Below, in pieces: positions 1-10,404 of a DNA stretch of 64,000 nt (positions within the stretch are counted from its first letter, which is position 1; every line of letters starts with the position of its first letter). A program made the translations under genes and the position numbers. The notes under the pieces were generated by a model. That model did not search any database and had not been told where the DNA came from. It was given only the letters and a program-made list of their open reading frames with translations. The stretch lies in NCBI RefSeq assembly GCF_905163445.1, contig NC_053197.1, forward strand, positions 15,562,001 to 15,626,000. The letters are read 5' to 3'. This DNA is from Pararge aegeria (lineage: Eukaryota > Arthropoda > Insecta > Lepidoptera > Nymphalidae).

Positions 1-290
1 TATACTTAATTGGCGTAACAAGTAATGTCTTTTCAAAAATTTTATCTTTCGCCTTATTCTACGTTTGCAATAAAAATTACACTGACTGACAATAGAAAAA
101 AGGTATTGTTTGAATTATTGAAAGTCAACTGTCAAACCTTTTTTAGAAAAATGTTGACTATAACTTCATGGTGTCGGTTTTTTGTGACGGTGTTCGCGCG
201 CATCGTAATAATTTACTCTCAATATTTTTCCCTAACGCGCCTAAAGAAGTATAACTTCAATAAACTTTCATAATTAAAAACGTTAAATTC
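1..290 (+). repeat. Dispersed repeat R1, copy 1
   Basis: From about 150 to 275 the sequence carries a block containing GGTGTCGG, then GTGACGGTG, GCGCGCATCGT and TTTTTCCCTAACGCGCC, ending in GAAGTATAACTTCAAT. The same block recurs at 55,005-55,125 (same strand) and 23,325-23,455 (opposite strand), so it is a dispersed element and not a local gene. The open frame across it is AT-rich and has no recognisable domain. Class unknown; possibly a MITE. Confidence 0.55.
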
Positions 291-786
291 TAACAAAAAC
301 GATCTATAGGCAACTTAAATACCGGACTCTAAATTCCATGAAGCTCGGTGCGATCTCATCCAATACCTTCAGATGAAATTTAGTAGTGCTGTCCTTGTCT
401 GCTAGAGAAGGAGAGAACTACTCAATTCAATCTTTCATTATTTTTTTTGGGTTAGATTCATTATTACCAAGCGTTAGTTAAAGACCAAAATCTTAAAGCA
501 TCTATGAACCTCAAACATAAATCGAGCTGGCTGTATTAAACATGAAAACAAATTTATATTTTCTTACACAATGACACTCACTTCTAATTCATGTACGCCC
601 AACGTCAAACCTACGCTACGGTAAAATAGACATGGCTGGTGTTTGGTATTTTAGGAATTGGGTATGGGGGAGTTTTGGAGGTTCTCAAATTTATTTCGAT
701 GCTTACAAAATCAAAATTTGTCATTGACGCCAAAAAGTATAACTGCGTAGGTGGGTACATAAGCGGCACACACGTTTTTATTTTAT

Positions 787-1140
787 ACTAGCGTACCCAG
801 CCCGCTTCGCCGGGCTAGACTTTGCATTATTTTATTAAAACAATAAACCGACATCATTAGATTTTTAATTTAAGTCTCATAATATATATTAAATCATTTA
901 TTTCTCTCCGTATTCATTCTCTTCTCGAGGGGGTGAAGATCAATATCTTCACCCATGTACATCCAACAATAGAATATGATCATAGTAAATAAAAGCTGTA
1001 TTTGACAGTTTGACAGTTCAAAAATAGGAGTGCTCGGATCGTCACCAAACTTTATAGGATTACTCGCCAGGTCAATCCGGAGATTCCTAGAAAGTTTCAT
1101 TGAAATCGGTCCCTTTCTCTTTTATATATATAGATATACC
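787..1140 (-). mobile_element. Non-autonomous Helitron, family H1
   Basis: Read on the minus strand, the element starts near a CTCTTTTATATATATAGA tract. It carries the H1 body (GAAACTTTC, CTCGCCAGGTC, TTTGACAGTTTGACAG) and ends in a GC-rich hairpin, AGCCCGGCGAAGCGGGCT, followed by GGGTACGCTAGT. A hairpin just before a CTAG end is the hallmark of Helitrons. The same element recurs at 37,441-37,850 (minus) and 16,199-16,572 (plus). No Rep/helicase coding is present. Confidence 0.75.
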
Positions 1141-1174
1141 TTTAGATTATATTTAACTTGCCCACGCTTCGGTT

Positions 1175-1480
1175 GTAGCTCACTCAGATACTCGAATGAT
1201 AATGATACAGACTCTTTTAAATACATATTTACAACTAGCACGGCTAGCATGGGCAGGAGACAATTATCTCCCCGTGGGAAAGAATAAACATTTATCTTCT
1301 CCCACAGCTTTATCAACTCTCACAGAATAGCCCACAGTTGGTAATAATGTTTAAATAATATATGTGTAATAATAAATGAGGGTAAACTTCTCCTATTCCA
1401 TGGACCCGGGCTTTTGCAGATGGACATTTTAATTATATCCCTTGTCAGGGTATATAATCGGGGGCTATCATTTTAGTCTC
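1175..1480 (+). repeat. Dispersed repeat R4, copy 1
   Basis: This block contains AGCACGGCTAGCATGGGCAG, then AATTATCTCCCCGTGGGA, and further on TATCCCTTGTCAGG. Related sequence occurs inverted at 17,990-18,135 and in a more decayed form at 32,995-33,335. Mobility class is not recognisable. Confidence 0.5.
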
Positions 1481-1486
1481 CTCCTT

Positions 1487-1646
1487 GCAGTGGCGTGCAT
1501 AAAGTTTATGACGAGGATAAGCATAAAGCAGGAAGATGGCATAAAATGGCAAAAACCTTCTACTTTAAGAGTAATATTCAAAAAATTAATTAGGGTAGGC
1601 AATGCTTTTACGAATGTATGAAGTGCACGCTTCTGCCTGCCTGTCC
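1487..1646. mobile_element. hAT-like MITE M1, diverged copy
   Basis: The left end CAGTGGCGTGCATAA and right end GAAGTGCACGC..CTG are inverted relatives of the M1 termini (CAGTGGCGTGCATA). The ends are decayed and no clear target duplication remains. Better copies are at 14,784 and 34,418. Confidence 0.55.
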
Positions 1647-1861
1647 TAGCTCTGCTGTAAAAAATAATGATAAAAATGTTTTTTATATAAATACCCACGT
1701 AGATTCATCAATAACCTATAACAGTACACTGCTAGACAAATGGAGTCTCCCAAAGGGAGGTTTAGACCATCATCGCCACGCTGGGCAGACGGGTTAGTGA
1801 TCAGTAGATAGTAGTTGCAGCACAGAGGACACTGCTGCCAGCTCACATTTTAATCACTTGA

Positions 1862-2005
1862 TATGAATGAATGAATGAATGAATACACTTTTATTGTACA
1901 CCAAAGAAACAAAAATTAGTAGTTACAAAGATATAAATAGGTACATATCAAGAGAGTACAATTTGGTGGCCTTATCGCTACATAGCGATTTCTTCCAGGC
2001 AACCA
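1862..2005 (-). mobile_element. 5'-truncated LINE 3' end (La) with (GAAT)n tail
   Basis: On the minus strand this reads GGTTGCCTGGAAGAAATCGC, GCGATAAGGCC, then GTGTACAATAAAAGTG and a (TTCA)n tail. The tail is seen on the plus strand as (GAAT)5 at 1862-1886. The conserved 3' segment with AATAAA and a simple-repeat tail is typical of truncated non-LTR retrotransposon copies. Relatives lie at 3225-3455, 6650-6840, 27,100-27,245, 41,605-41,710 and 52,561-52,700. Confidence 0.65.
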
Positions 2006-2034
2006 ATGGCGTAAAAGGAAAAAATATGTAGATT

Positions 2035-2121
2035 GGTAATTTCAGCAACAAATTCAAATATTTCTTTATTCATATAAGCGTGAAGAATCAAAAGTGGCAC
2101 TTTTTATGCGTACATTACGTC
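2035..2121 (-). mobile_element. LINE 3' end fragment (Lb)
   Basis: The fragment has AATATTTCTTTATTCATATA next to GGCACTTTTTATGCGTACATT. This is the inverse of the Lb tail (..CATGAATAAA..) seen at 31,570-31,725 and 40,826-41,050. Confidence 0.45.
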
Positions 2122-2620
2122 CTACTAATATTATGAATGTGAAAGTGTGGATGTTTGTTACTAAATCACGCAAAAACGGCATAACGGATTTGGATGAAAT
2201 TTGGCGTGTATGTAGCCTTTGACATGGAAAAGAATATAAGCTGCCTTTTATCCCGATTCCTTAAGTAGTTCCCGAAGGAAAATTTAAAATTGATAAAGAG
2301 ATAATCCGCGGGCAGACAGCTTTGCAATTTGGTATGCATGTCACCTATGCTACGGAAAAGGACATGTATATTCTATACCGACCTCTCAAATAGTTCCCGT
2401 GGTAGAAATAATAAAATTGATAACGAGCGAAGCTTTAGACCTAATTCTGAATTCCATGCAGACGACGTCGCGGGCAGAAGCAAGTATATACTATTTCACA
2501 AACTATCTTTCTATCTATATGGAAAAGGGCATGTACTTTCTATACCGATCTCTCAAATAGTTTCTGTGTTAGGATAAAAATTGCCACGCAGACGCAGTCG
2601 CAGGCAGAAGCTAGATACAT
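2122..2620 (+). mobile_element. Non-autonomous Helitron-like element H2, with a partly duplicated 3' end
   Basis: It begins with CCTACTAATATTATGAATG and GAAAGTGTGGATGTTTGTTA, continues with AATCACGCAAAAACGGC, and reaches an end GACGTCGCGGGCAGAAGC at about 2490. A second, shorter copy of the last ~130 bp follows and ends in GCAGGCAGAAGCTAGATAC. The short stem around GAC..GTC followed by CTAG fits a Helitron 3' end. Other H2 copies are at 13,990-14,350, 18,800-19,165 and 53,878-54,228. Confidence 0.65.
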
Positions 2621-3102
2621 AATAAAATGTACATTGTAGTGAGATGATGGCGATAACTACATGGTCTGCAGCATTAAAAAACGGTAAACGGGAAGAAAAT
2701 AATGCCTCATACCAAGTACGCTATTATGCCATAGTATTCACTTTGCAACAATGAATTAAAACGTAACAAACAACAGGTCACCCTTGGTGTAAAGACTTAT
2801 AGCAAGTCACTAGGATAATGCACAATGAATAAAAAGTAAATAAAGTTTAAGCGCCTGTAATTTAGATCGATTTTATTAAACTCTCAAGTGGTACAGATAT
2901 TTATTGATTCCTTAAAAGCTTCAAAGAAAATTTCTTCTTCATCATCATATCAATCTATCACCGACCCACTACAGGGTAAGGGTCTTCTCTCACAATGAGA
3001 AGGGTTACCTTAACACGTTGGATAACATTATGGAGAATTCGAAGGCAACCAGGTTTCCCCACTATGTTTTCCGTCACTGTTAGCAAAGCAAGTGATATTA
3101 TT

Positions 3103-3512
3103 TTTATAATTTTTATTAGTGTTTTTACCTACACTTGGAGGAATTATTAATTTTATAAATTTAAAATGTACTTATATAAAAAAATTTCGAAACCGATCGG
3201 ATTTGAACCAATAGTATTTTTGTATTTGTGTAATCTGATTTATGTATTAGTATGTAGATATTCGTATGTATGTATGTATAGTGTACCCCACCTATTCGTT
3301 TTCTTTTCAGTTTTCCTAATCCTAAGGTTGCCTGGCAGAGATCGCTACTTAGCGATAAGGCCGCCTTTTGTATCCTGCTTTATTCTTCATGTGTTTGTTC
3401 TTTTTTTTGTCTCGTTTTTATGAGTGGTGTACAAATAAAGAGTATAAATAAATAACCTGCGACTCTCGGGCAATCGCGGCCTGAGCGCTTTCACCAATTA
3501 AGCTACGGCATT
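3103..3512 (-). mobile_element. tRNA-derived SINE-C inserted in SINE-B (17-bp TSD)
   Basis: Read on the minus strand it starts with a tRNA-like head (TAGCTTAATTGGTGAAAGCG, then GCCCGAGAGTCGCAGGTT) and ends in an A-rich tail (complement of 3103-3125). Perfect 17-bp target duplications lie at 3086-3102 and 3513-3529. Its B-box half (GGATTTGAACC on plus, ~3200) is separated from the head by a LINE 3' end. It is pol III-like in design but broken, so it is not a tRNA gene. Confidence 0.8.
3222..3457 (+). mobile_element. LINE 3' end (La) inserted inside SINE-C
   Basis: This carries AAGGTTGCCTGGCAGAGATC, GCGATAAGGCCGCCTTTTG, and ends GTGTACAAATAAAGAGTATA with an AATAAATAA tail. It separates the two halves of the SINE-C tRNA region. 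A short AACC flanks both sides and may be a target duplication. Confidence 0.7.
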
Positions 3513-3902
3513 AAGCAAGTGATATTATTGCTACTTAAAGGTAAGAGGCATTCGAACTCGGCCCCCCGAAGGTGAAGCCGATGAGCTAATCACTAGGTCA
3601 GCACCGCTTTGATTCAATGAAAATTTAGCTGCTCTTAAATAGAGCTACGCTGGTCACTTTAGTCGTAAGTAGGATGGGAAGTGAAGCTTAGGGAATCTGA
3701 ATTAGCAACTGCGCATTGGACAAAGAATAGACAAGCTCGATATCTGAAGAGGCAGCATTAAAGACCTGGATGCAGCTCACCAGTAATATAAAAATATGGC
3801 GTGCTAATGAAGAGGACTTAGTCTAGCATGGACTGAAATGGGCTGCCTATGATTATGATGAGTATAGCTTAGTTTTTGTCTGTCTGTCTGGCTAATATTT
3901 CA

Positions 3903-3937
3903 ACAGCCAGTTTCCAAAAATATTGGAAACTGGCTGT
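3903..3937. repeat. Perfect 15-bp hairpin
   Basis: ACAGCCAGTTTCCAA (3903-3917) is perfectly complementary to 3923-3937, with a 5-nt loop. It is preceded by a CTGTCTGTCTGGC microsatellite-like run. No associated gene. Confidence 0.8.
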
Positions 3938-4002
3938 AACCGTGTATGAACCGTCTATGTACTTTTTAGCTGTTTATAAATTATCTTGCTCTTTATCATT
4001 AT

Positions 4003-4215
4003 AAAGGCATTACCGGCTTATTACGGAGCATGGGTCTTAACTCACGAGTGAGAAGGCTTTAAGCTGTAGTCTACAGAACTGGCCAAGTGTGGTTTGTATG
4101 ACTTCACACGCCTTTGTGAACTTTTTGGAGAACTCTCAGGCACGCAGGTTGCCTCACGACGTTTTTGTTCACCGTTAACTCATGAGATTATATTAAACAC
4201 GCATATAACATGGTG
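4003..4215 (-). mobile_element. SINE-B fragment
   Basis: Contains GGCATTACCGGCTTATTACG, GAGAACTCTCAGGCACGCAG and TTGCCTCACGACG, diverged forms of the SINE-B tail and body. The tRNA-like head is missing. Confidence 0.7.
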
Positions 4216-4307
4216 TTGTGTTCCGATCGAACAGGGTTTCCCCAAAAAATCGGTAGGGGTTTTCTATAGTAAAGTATTACCGCTACATAGATAGTAGTAT
4301 AGGGAAG

Positions 4308-4555
4308 TTATAAATAAATAATAAATAAATATACTACGACAATACACACATCGCCACCTAGCCCCAAAGTAAGCGTAGATTGTATTTTGGGTACTAAGAT
4401 GACTGTTGAATATTTTTATGAATAATATACATAAATACTTATAACATACAGATACTGACACACAGACACTGAAAAACATTCATGTTCATCACGCAAACAT
4501 CTTCCAGTTGTGGGAATCGAACCCACGGCCTTGGACTCAGAAAGCAGAGTCTGGC
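4308..4555 (-). mobile_element. tRNA-derived SINE-A
   Basis: On the minus strand SINE-A runs from a tRNA-like head (ATTGGCGCAG.., GTGGGTTCGATTCCCAC) through TGAACATGAATGTTTTTCAG and TACCCA..ACAAGCTACGC to TTTGGGGCTAGATGGCG and TTGTCGTAGTATATTTATTT. This copy has a rearranged head (CTGGCGCAGTCGGC). SINE-A is a tRNA-headed family. It resembles SINEs described from nymphalid butterflies, but the family name is not verified. Confidence 0.8.
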
Positions 4556-4569
4556 GCAGTCGGCAGCGA

Positions 4570-5000
4570 CTCTGCAGTCAAAATTGAAATAAAAAGGAAT
4601 CGATACAAGTTTTATTTTTTGTAAATTAAGAAGCAGCCTATGTTAAATCTACTTCAAAAAAAATGATGTCAACTCGTTGCTGCTTGAAAGCGAGCAAATA
4701 AACACTACATAATTGATGATGAGTCAAAGAACAAAGGATTACTTGTTACTTTGGATATAGCTGATATACCTATACAATTATTGGGAATGTACTATCTCTC
4801 TCTCTGAACTAGAATGATTTTTGTTGTAATCAGACTTTTCAAAACCAAATATCAACATAACTAAAACCATTTTGAATCGAATATTCTAGTCGCCGTATGG
4901 GCTTACATATTAAAAAATTATACCAAATACGACTACATTGTGGTTTTGTTTCTCAGCTTCACAAATAACCATTATAATGGTCGTGATTACTTATTGAAAG
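4570..5000. other. No gene or repeat recognised
   Basis: AT-rich single-copy-looking sequence with no long frame, hairpin or known repeat family. It has a short TCTCTCTCTC run near 4796. Confidence 0.5.
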
Positions 5001-5004
5001 GCAG

Positions 5005-5290
5005 GGCTAGGTGACGGAGCAATCAAAATTAGCGGAAAGCGTAAGGAAAAAAAACCGAATCGCAAATCGCAAATTGGGACAAACTCGTTGCGCCAGCGCA
5101 TCACCATCAATGTGTGCGTGCGGGGTACGTCACCTTGGCACGAGGCCCCACGGGGTACTGTACCCATCTCACTCGCGCCCGCGCGTAGCCGCTCCGCAAG
5201 ACAAGGACGCACGAACCGTAGACGGACGCTTTCAGAAACGCTACGCGCCTCGCTCGCGTCCGCCATCTTGTTGTTCCTTTTGTTGATAGA
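5005..5290. promoter_or_regulatory. CpG-rich patch; candidate promoter or first exon
   Basis: This is the only GC/CpG-rich block in the first 39 kb (for example CTCGCGCCCGCGCGTAGCC and ACGCGCCTCGCTCGCGTCC). Frames stay open on both strands for about 90 codons, which GC-rich DNA does easily. On the minus strand an ATG at 5266 sits in AACAAGATGGCGGACGCG, a good Kozak/YY1-like start context common at animal first exons. A GT donor-like AAGGTGACG lies ~130 bp downstream. No product recognised; it could be a 5' UTR, a first exon of a minus-strand gene, or a chance patch. Confidence 0.35.
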
Positions 5291-5299
5291 TTATTTTAG

Positions 5300-6640
5300 T
5301 AGCCTCTTCAATTTTTTTAAAATTCTCAACACGCAAAGGTTGAAAAGGTTATGAGGACGTCTTGTACTAGATTTTTGTTTCGTAACTTTATTATTTCTAA
5401 CCAAATGTAGGTGAATAGGTTACTAAAGGTTACGTCATCGATGCTTTCCGAATGATAGATTATTCACGGTTCAATTACATAAACTCACTTGCCAACGAAT
5501 AATATATAAAGTGATCGGAAATTGTAAATCGGGGTGACTTTGCATTTCAATGTTTACAATTGTTAGTTCGTGTAGAAAATTGAATTTATATTATTTTCCT
5601 ACGTATATAATATATATAATTTCAATACCGGATAAAAATCTTGTATATTTAAATTTAGCGATGGTTAAAATTCAATTTTCCTTTTAAGGTAACTTTGACA
5701 TGATTTATTTCAACGTTGTTTATAGTTTACATTGAATTGAAGCAAGTGATACGTAACTACGCACCTACTTACCGAATCGATAAACAATATGTAAACTAGT
5801 CGTACTAACATATATAGGTAGGTACATATATAGCATTTGATTAACGTGGTAGATACGGTATAAAATCAAATGTTCTTTATAATGTATCACTGTTTAATAA
5901 CTAGCTTACGTTTTAGACAATTAAAATGTAGTTTTACCTACTTTATATATTTGGATCTTTATATTTGGATATATAAGAACTGTTTGATTTCATACATACT
6001 AAAAGTAAAAAGTGATAGCTAGTAGAAAAGATCCGTTATATGTAGGTTATAGTGTACACGTATTCTAACCTCATACGATTAGACATATATAAGTAGATAA
6101 GATAATATATTATTTCAATTTATATAATCACACGAAGACGGTGCTAAAACGTGCGACATGAAAGTAAATCATTCATGTACCTAGTTCCTATTTATAGACA
6201 TAGCCTGAAACATTTTGGATGTTAGCAGTTGTTTCGCGACCTGTGCCGCCATCTAACGTGTAACTTGGGCAACGCCGCCTCACAAGGTTATAGACCGAAC
6301 GTCTCTGTGGTTATTTTTATGCGGTCCTAATGTAATTTGTGTCCAGGCTACGATGATATGAAAAAACTAAAGATACGCGTTTCACCGTAATTGAGTTATA
6401 AGTTGCTTATAGTTGCATCTTCAATTAATAACGTACTTTCTTAGATAAATATGTATGAAGTACATAAGCTAACAGACACGGTAATGGTTATCCGTGTTGT
6501 GTTTAATAATATTGTATAACTTATAAATATACTTATATTCCTACTGAATATTTAAGTTATACCTTAATTTTTATTGGTTTTATTGAAGTTATACACACAC
6601 TTTGGCTTTTCTCTGCTCTTCCCGAATACCACATTATGCG
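5300..6640. other. Gene-free AT-rich stretch
   Basis: No coding frame, SINE, LINE or Helitron recognised. A CGCCATCT motif (6247-6254) lies in a small GC-richer patch near 6240-6300. Confidence 0.5.
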
Positions 6641-6649
6641 TGAGGATTT

Positions 6650-6840
6650 ATTGTTCGAAAAGGAAAAGAAGAAGAAACACTTTATTGCACACACACATCA
6701 AAATATACATAAAATAAAAAATAAACAAAAGAACAAAAATTGTAGGCATGCAAAGGCGGCCTTATTGCTGCAAGCAACGCTTTTCCTTTCCGCAGCTTTT
6801 CCTTCCTCTTACAGGCAACCTGTAAGAAGAAAATGCTGCA
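6650..6840 (-). mobile_element. LINE 3' end (La) with GAA-rich tail
   Basis: On the plus strand GAAGAAGAAACACTTTATTG is followed by GCAAAGGCGGCCTTATTGCT and ACAGGCAACC, the inverse of the La 3' end with a (CTT)n-type tail. A second copy of the same subtype, in the opposite orientation, is at 27,100-27,245. Confidence 0.65.
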
Positions 6841-7329
6841 AAAGAGCGGGATTGTGCTTGTATATTTCAGAGAACTTAGCCCACTAACTTATATTTATGA
6901 GGCGGTGTGGATCCAAGCTCTATATCCATTTTTTGTGAAGAGCAAAATGCAAGTCGTGAGATATTAATTAACTAGATAATGAAGAAATAATCTTTTCCCA
7001 CGATTAGGTTGCACAAAAGTGTAAAAACAAAGATGCCAAATATGTAGTGATTAATTTTTTTTCTTCACAACATTTTGTCTTGAACACATGAACTTTTGAA
7101 CTGGCTGCATTTACTTTCTATTAAAAGAAACACCGTACGTAAAATTTATTTACGATAACGCTCTATATGTACTTTAAAACTGTTTAGATTTTAGCAGCAC
7201 CCAAACCCTATAAATGTTATTGCTCAAGCAATAGTCGCATTGTGCCGAATAGCAGCATCCAACGAATTCCCTAGCGGCGGTCCGGCGACCAACCAAAAGA
7301 GGCGCTCTTTAGGCTCGTTTTTTTTTAAT

Positions 7330-7500
7330 TTTTTTTATAGTAATAATTGAAAGACCAGACAGAAGGCCCACTCGATGGAAAGTGGAAAACCATCGCCTAC
7401 GATAAGAGCAACACCAAGGAGCACGTCCTGGAATATTCCGTCCCTTGTCCAACAATGTGACGTGCAGGTGGTAAGGCTCATGCTGCTTAGCTGCAGAAAT
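7330..7500 (+). repeat. Dispersed repeat R3 fragment
   Basis: Contains GGAAAGTGGAAAACCATCGC and a later GCTGCTTAGCTGCAGAAAT. It matches a family seen at 16,700-16,860, 31,200-31,340, 55,655-55,920 and 63,080-63,570, whose best copies read GGCAGAAATAAGCATGGCG. Class unknown. Confidence 0.45.
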
Positions 7501-7609
7501 TAGCCTCAGAAAGCTATACTACAAAAATTCTTGTCTCGTGATTGGGCATTCTGTTTTGCGAACTAAATAGAAAAGGCAGAGAGCCAGGTTTAGGACAACC
7601 TTATATTAT

Positions 7610-7925
7610 ATGGACTCTTTATGCAGGTTTCGTTCCGAAACCGGAGCCTCCTCAGGGGATGTTGACTTTACAATGAATGATTGTAAAGTCAACATCTCCT
7701 GAGGATACTCCGGTGTCAGAGCGAAACGTGCCTAAAGAGTACATTGCTGAAAATCTGTTTAGCGTGGAGTATAAATAGTAAAGGAATTATTAATAACAAC
7801 GTACAGATTCTCGGGCTTTTCGCGCAAATTAGCAAACTAACCTTAATTTTCGTAATATATCATGGAATTCCGCAAAGTACCTAACGCATGTTTCTAGCCA
7901 ATACTTAACGGTCCGTGTTTAGTTC
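7610..7925. repeat. Foldback repeat FB, copy 1
   Basis: A near-palindrome is centred at ~7680: GATGTTGACTTTACAATGAA on one side and TTGTAAAGTCAACATC on the other. The arms extend outward through CTCCTGAGGATGCTCCGG-type sequence and GAAAC(C/G) motifs. The right side continues through AATCTGTTTAGCGTGGAGTA and CGTACAGATTCTCGGGCTTT to ATCATGGAATTCCGCAAAGT. The same series recurs at seven other places in the window. Confidence 0.65.
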
Positions 7926-8369
7926 TAAAAACACGTGATACGAAGATGAAGAAGAAGACGTAGGTATGTCTAGAATTTAGTACGTCCACGTCAGGTTCTT
8001 CACATTGTATGATGTCAACGTTTATTTCAGACTATACATTTTAATGGCCACGAGATATGTGCTTGTGGTTTAACCGATTTAATAATAATAATTTATACGC
8101 TCACATGAGCTGGTATAGAAGGGTGTATTTATGTATCGCAGTACGGCTTATTGATTTATTGCTTTGTGTTTAACACTGTACCAGCAAAATACAACGTTAC
8201 TGGTGGTAAAGTCACTACAAATACAATTATTTCATAACTACAATTATTTTTATTTATTGATTTGGTATCTATGACCCATCACTACGCACTACACTATAAC
8301 ATAAATAGAATAATTTAAAACTAAACTTAATAAAAAAATAAAAAACTTACATTAAATATTAATCTATCT

Positions 8370-10320
8370 TCTATATATATATAATGAAAATGGTCTTCGT
8401 TTGAGGCTCAATCCCGCCTAAACCACTGATCGTATCGACATGAAACTACCACCATTCGATGCGAAATTTTTCCTAGATGGTTTATGGCTATCTATTTTTT
8501 GAATTCCAACATTCCTTCATTTTTTTATTGCTGTTTTACTTTTATGAACATTTATCCCGCTAATAAAAACAAAAGATAAGCATTTTCTCTTGATTCTTTT
8601 GTTTTCATGGATTTCAACAGAGTGTATTAAACGGATTATGGTTTTTTACATTCAGCTAAGAATCTACTCACGGTAGTGGAGAACGGCTGGACCAATTGGG
8701 CTTTTTTTTATCTTCAGAATTGTCAGGAGAAAGTTTTGTATGTAAGAAAATTTTAAAAAAGCCCGATAAAAAGTTAAAAATTTCGATGATAATCGAAGAA
8801 TTCCCATCTATATAGTCACTCACCACGAAATCTCGGGAACCATAAGACTTAGAAACGTGAAACTTGGTAGGAATATTACTTTTGCTATGTAGAGGTCAGC
8901 TATGAATAGATTTTAAGAAATTCATTCCCCAAAGGGGATTGCGGGGGCGTTAACAATGAACAATTCCCGTTTTTAAACTATAGCTTCAAATTTGGTAGGA
9001 ATCTCCTGTAAGAGGTGTAGAAATAGGCTATGAACGAATTTTACGATAGCTCACCCCACAGAGGGTTACGGGGGTGGGTATTAACAATTAATATTTTTAA
9101 TTTTCCAGCTAAAGCTCCTACAAGCTCCAAATTTTGTAGGAATTTTCTATAAGAGATGTAAAAATGATTTATGAACAAATTTTACGATATCCCACCCCAA
9201 AGAAGATTGCGGGGGCGTTAACAATGAAAATTTTCAATTTCCAAGCGATAGCTCCTATAGACTCCAAATTTAGTGAGAGTGTTCTATATGTAATATAAAA
9301 ATGATCTTCGAGCGGATTTTACAATGAATCACCTCCAATAAGGTTCGCGGGGGTGGGTGTTAACAATAAAAAATTTCAATTTCGAAATATAGCTTCTAAA
9401 AATTCTAAATATGGTAGGAATCTTTTATTATTCACATAAAGAACATCTCAAAATGGATTTCTATAAAGTCTACTTCCGACAGGAATTGCGGGGGTGGGTG
9501 TTAAAATCTAAAATTTTTATTTCTAACCTGTAACTTCTACAGACTCCAAATTTGGTGGGGATCTTCGTGTATGTAGGGATATTCGTGTATTTCCTTACAA
9601 CAATCGTCTTTTTGGCAGCGGAGAAAAAGTCATTGAGAGGTTTCAAAAACTTAACTTTACATGTAGCTATCCAATCAACGGCTTAAGAATTTTACATTCA
9701 TTTTACTTTTGCAGACTACATAACCGACGAATTCTTTTATTGCGGGATCGCGGAAATGTAACGGATTAAAATGAATGCATTTTCCAAGCACATGAGATGT
9801 GGAAAAGAAATTTAGTTACTTATTCCAATAGAATTCATAAAAAACATGCACAATTAATTTTCTATAAAAAATTGATGTCACGGAGAAAATTTTAGTTAAC
9901 AGAAAATTCGGCGCACTTGAACCTAGACAGATTTCAACTTCACATATGAGACTTGCAATGACTTTAACTTATTCTTTCAATGCTCATTTCAAATTTTTTT
10001 CTTCATGTCAATTATTATTAATTTTTGGAAGAAAGGCACGGAAATGTTATAATGATTGCACATTGAAAGTTACAATGAATATTAGTGAGAAAAATCACCT
10101 GGATGAAAGATACAGGCTAAATCGATGGAATTTGGAATTTGAGTAAGTCTAAACAATATCGATGCTTACAGTTCTATCCGCGGGGCCTATTTATGTTCAT
10201 ACAAAAATAAAAAAAAGGAGAATAATAAAAATATGAAAAAAATAAATAAAAATGAAACATAAAATGTAATTTATTTCCTTTTTCAATTCGCCCAGCGAAG
10301 CGGGCGGGAAACGGCTAGTA
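8370..10320 (+). mobile_element. Non-autonomous Helitron H3 (~1.95 kb) with internal minisatellite
   Basis: The left end is TCTATATATATATAATGAAAA followed by TGAGGCTCAATCCCGCC. The right end is GCCCAGCGAAGCGGGCGG, then GAAACGGCTAGTATG, i.e. a GC hairpin followed by CTAG, as expected for a Helitron 3' terminus. The interior has no helicase or Rep coding. It holds degenerate ~135-bp tandem repeats at 8930-9550. Borders are inferred from motif, not from a TSD, because Helitrons make none. Confidence 0.6.
8800..9560 (+). repeat. Degenerate ~135-bp tandem repeat inside H3
   Basis: About five units each end in GCGGGGG(C/T)G..GTTAACAAT, at roughly 8938, 9066, 9206, 9344 and 9484. Each next unit starts with a variant of CTCCAAATTTGGTAGGAAT and TATGAACGAATTTTACGAT. 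Spacing is about 128-140 bp. The units are diverged, so the array is old. Confidence 0.75.
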
Positions 10321-10404
10321 TGCAATATAAAAAAAAAAGTTACAAATAAAAATTTCTGGAGTGGAGTTACGTGGAGTTTAATATACAACTTGTAAATTGG
10401 AGAG

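Larger units (their letters stand above)
2935..3610 (-). mobile_element. tRNA-derived SINE-B, split by a nested insertion
   Basis: SINE-B is the commonest SINE here. On its own strand it has a tRNA-like head (B box GGTTCGAATCC-type), then a body with AAGTTATGTGCG, CACTTGCTTCAACGGTGAAG, AACCTGCATGCCTGAGAG and a GGGTTGATAT(GAT)n tail. In this copy the tail and body occupy 2935-3102 and the head 3513-3610. The 17 bases AAGCAAGTGATATTATT occur on both sides of the 410-bp insert, which shows that the host SINE was cut by retroposition. Confidence 0.8.

Noticed and set aside
3456..3512. tRNA gene-like sequence
   Set aside because: It is the head of SINE-C, lacks its own 3' half because of a LINE insertion, and is bounded by a target duplication.
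5011..5354. Two plus-strand frames of about 90 codons in the CpG-rich patch
   Set aside because: No domain; overlapping open frames on both strands are expected from base composition. Retained only as a promoter/first-exon candidate.
8930..9550. CRISPR-like regularly spaced repeats
   Set aside because: Units are diverged ~135-bp tandem repeats inside a eukaryotic Helitron, without short identical repeats, unique spacers or cas genes.
10197..10400. C-terminal extension of the 172-codon minus frame
   Set aside because: Only the portion above ~10,400 resembles a LINE protein; the rest is a low-complexity AT-rich run ending in poly-Phe-like codons and overlaps the H3 Helitron end.
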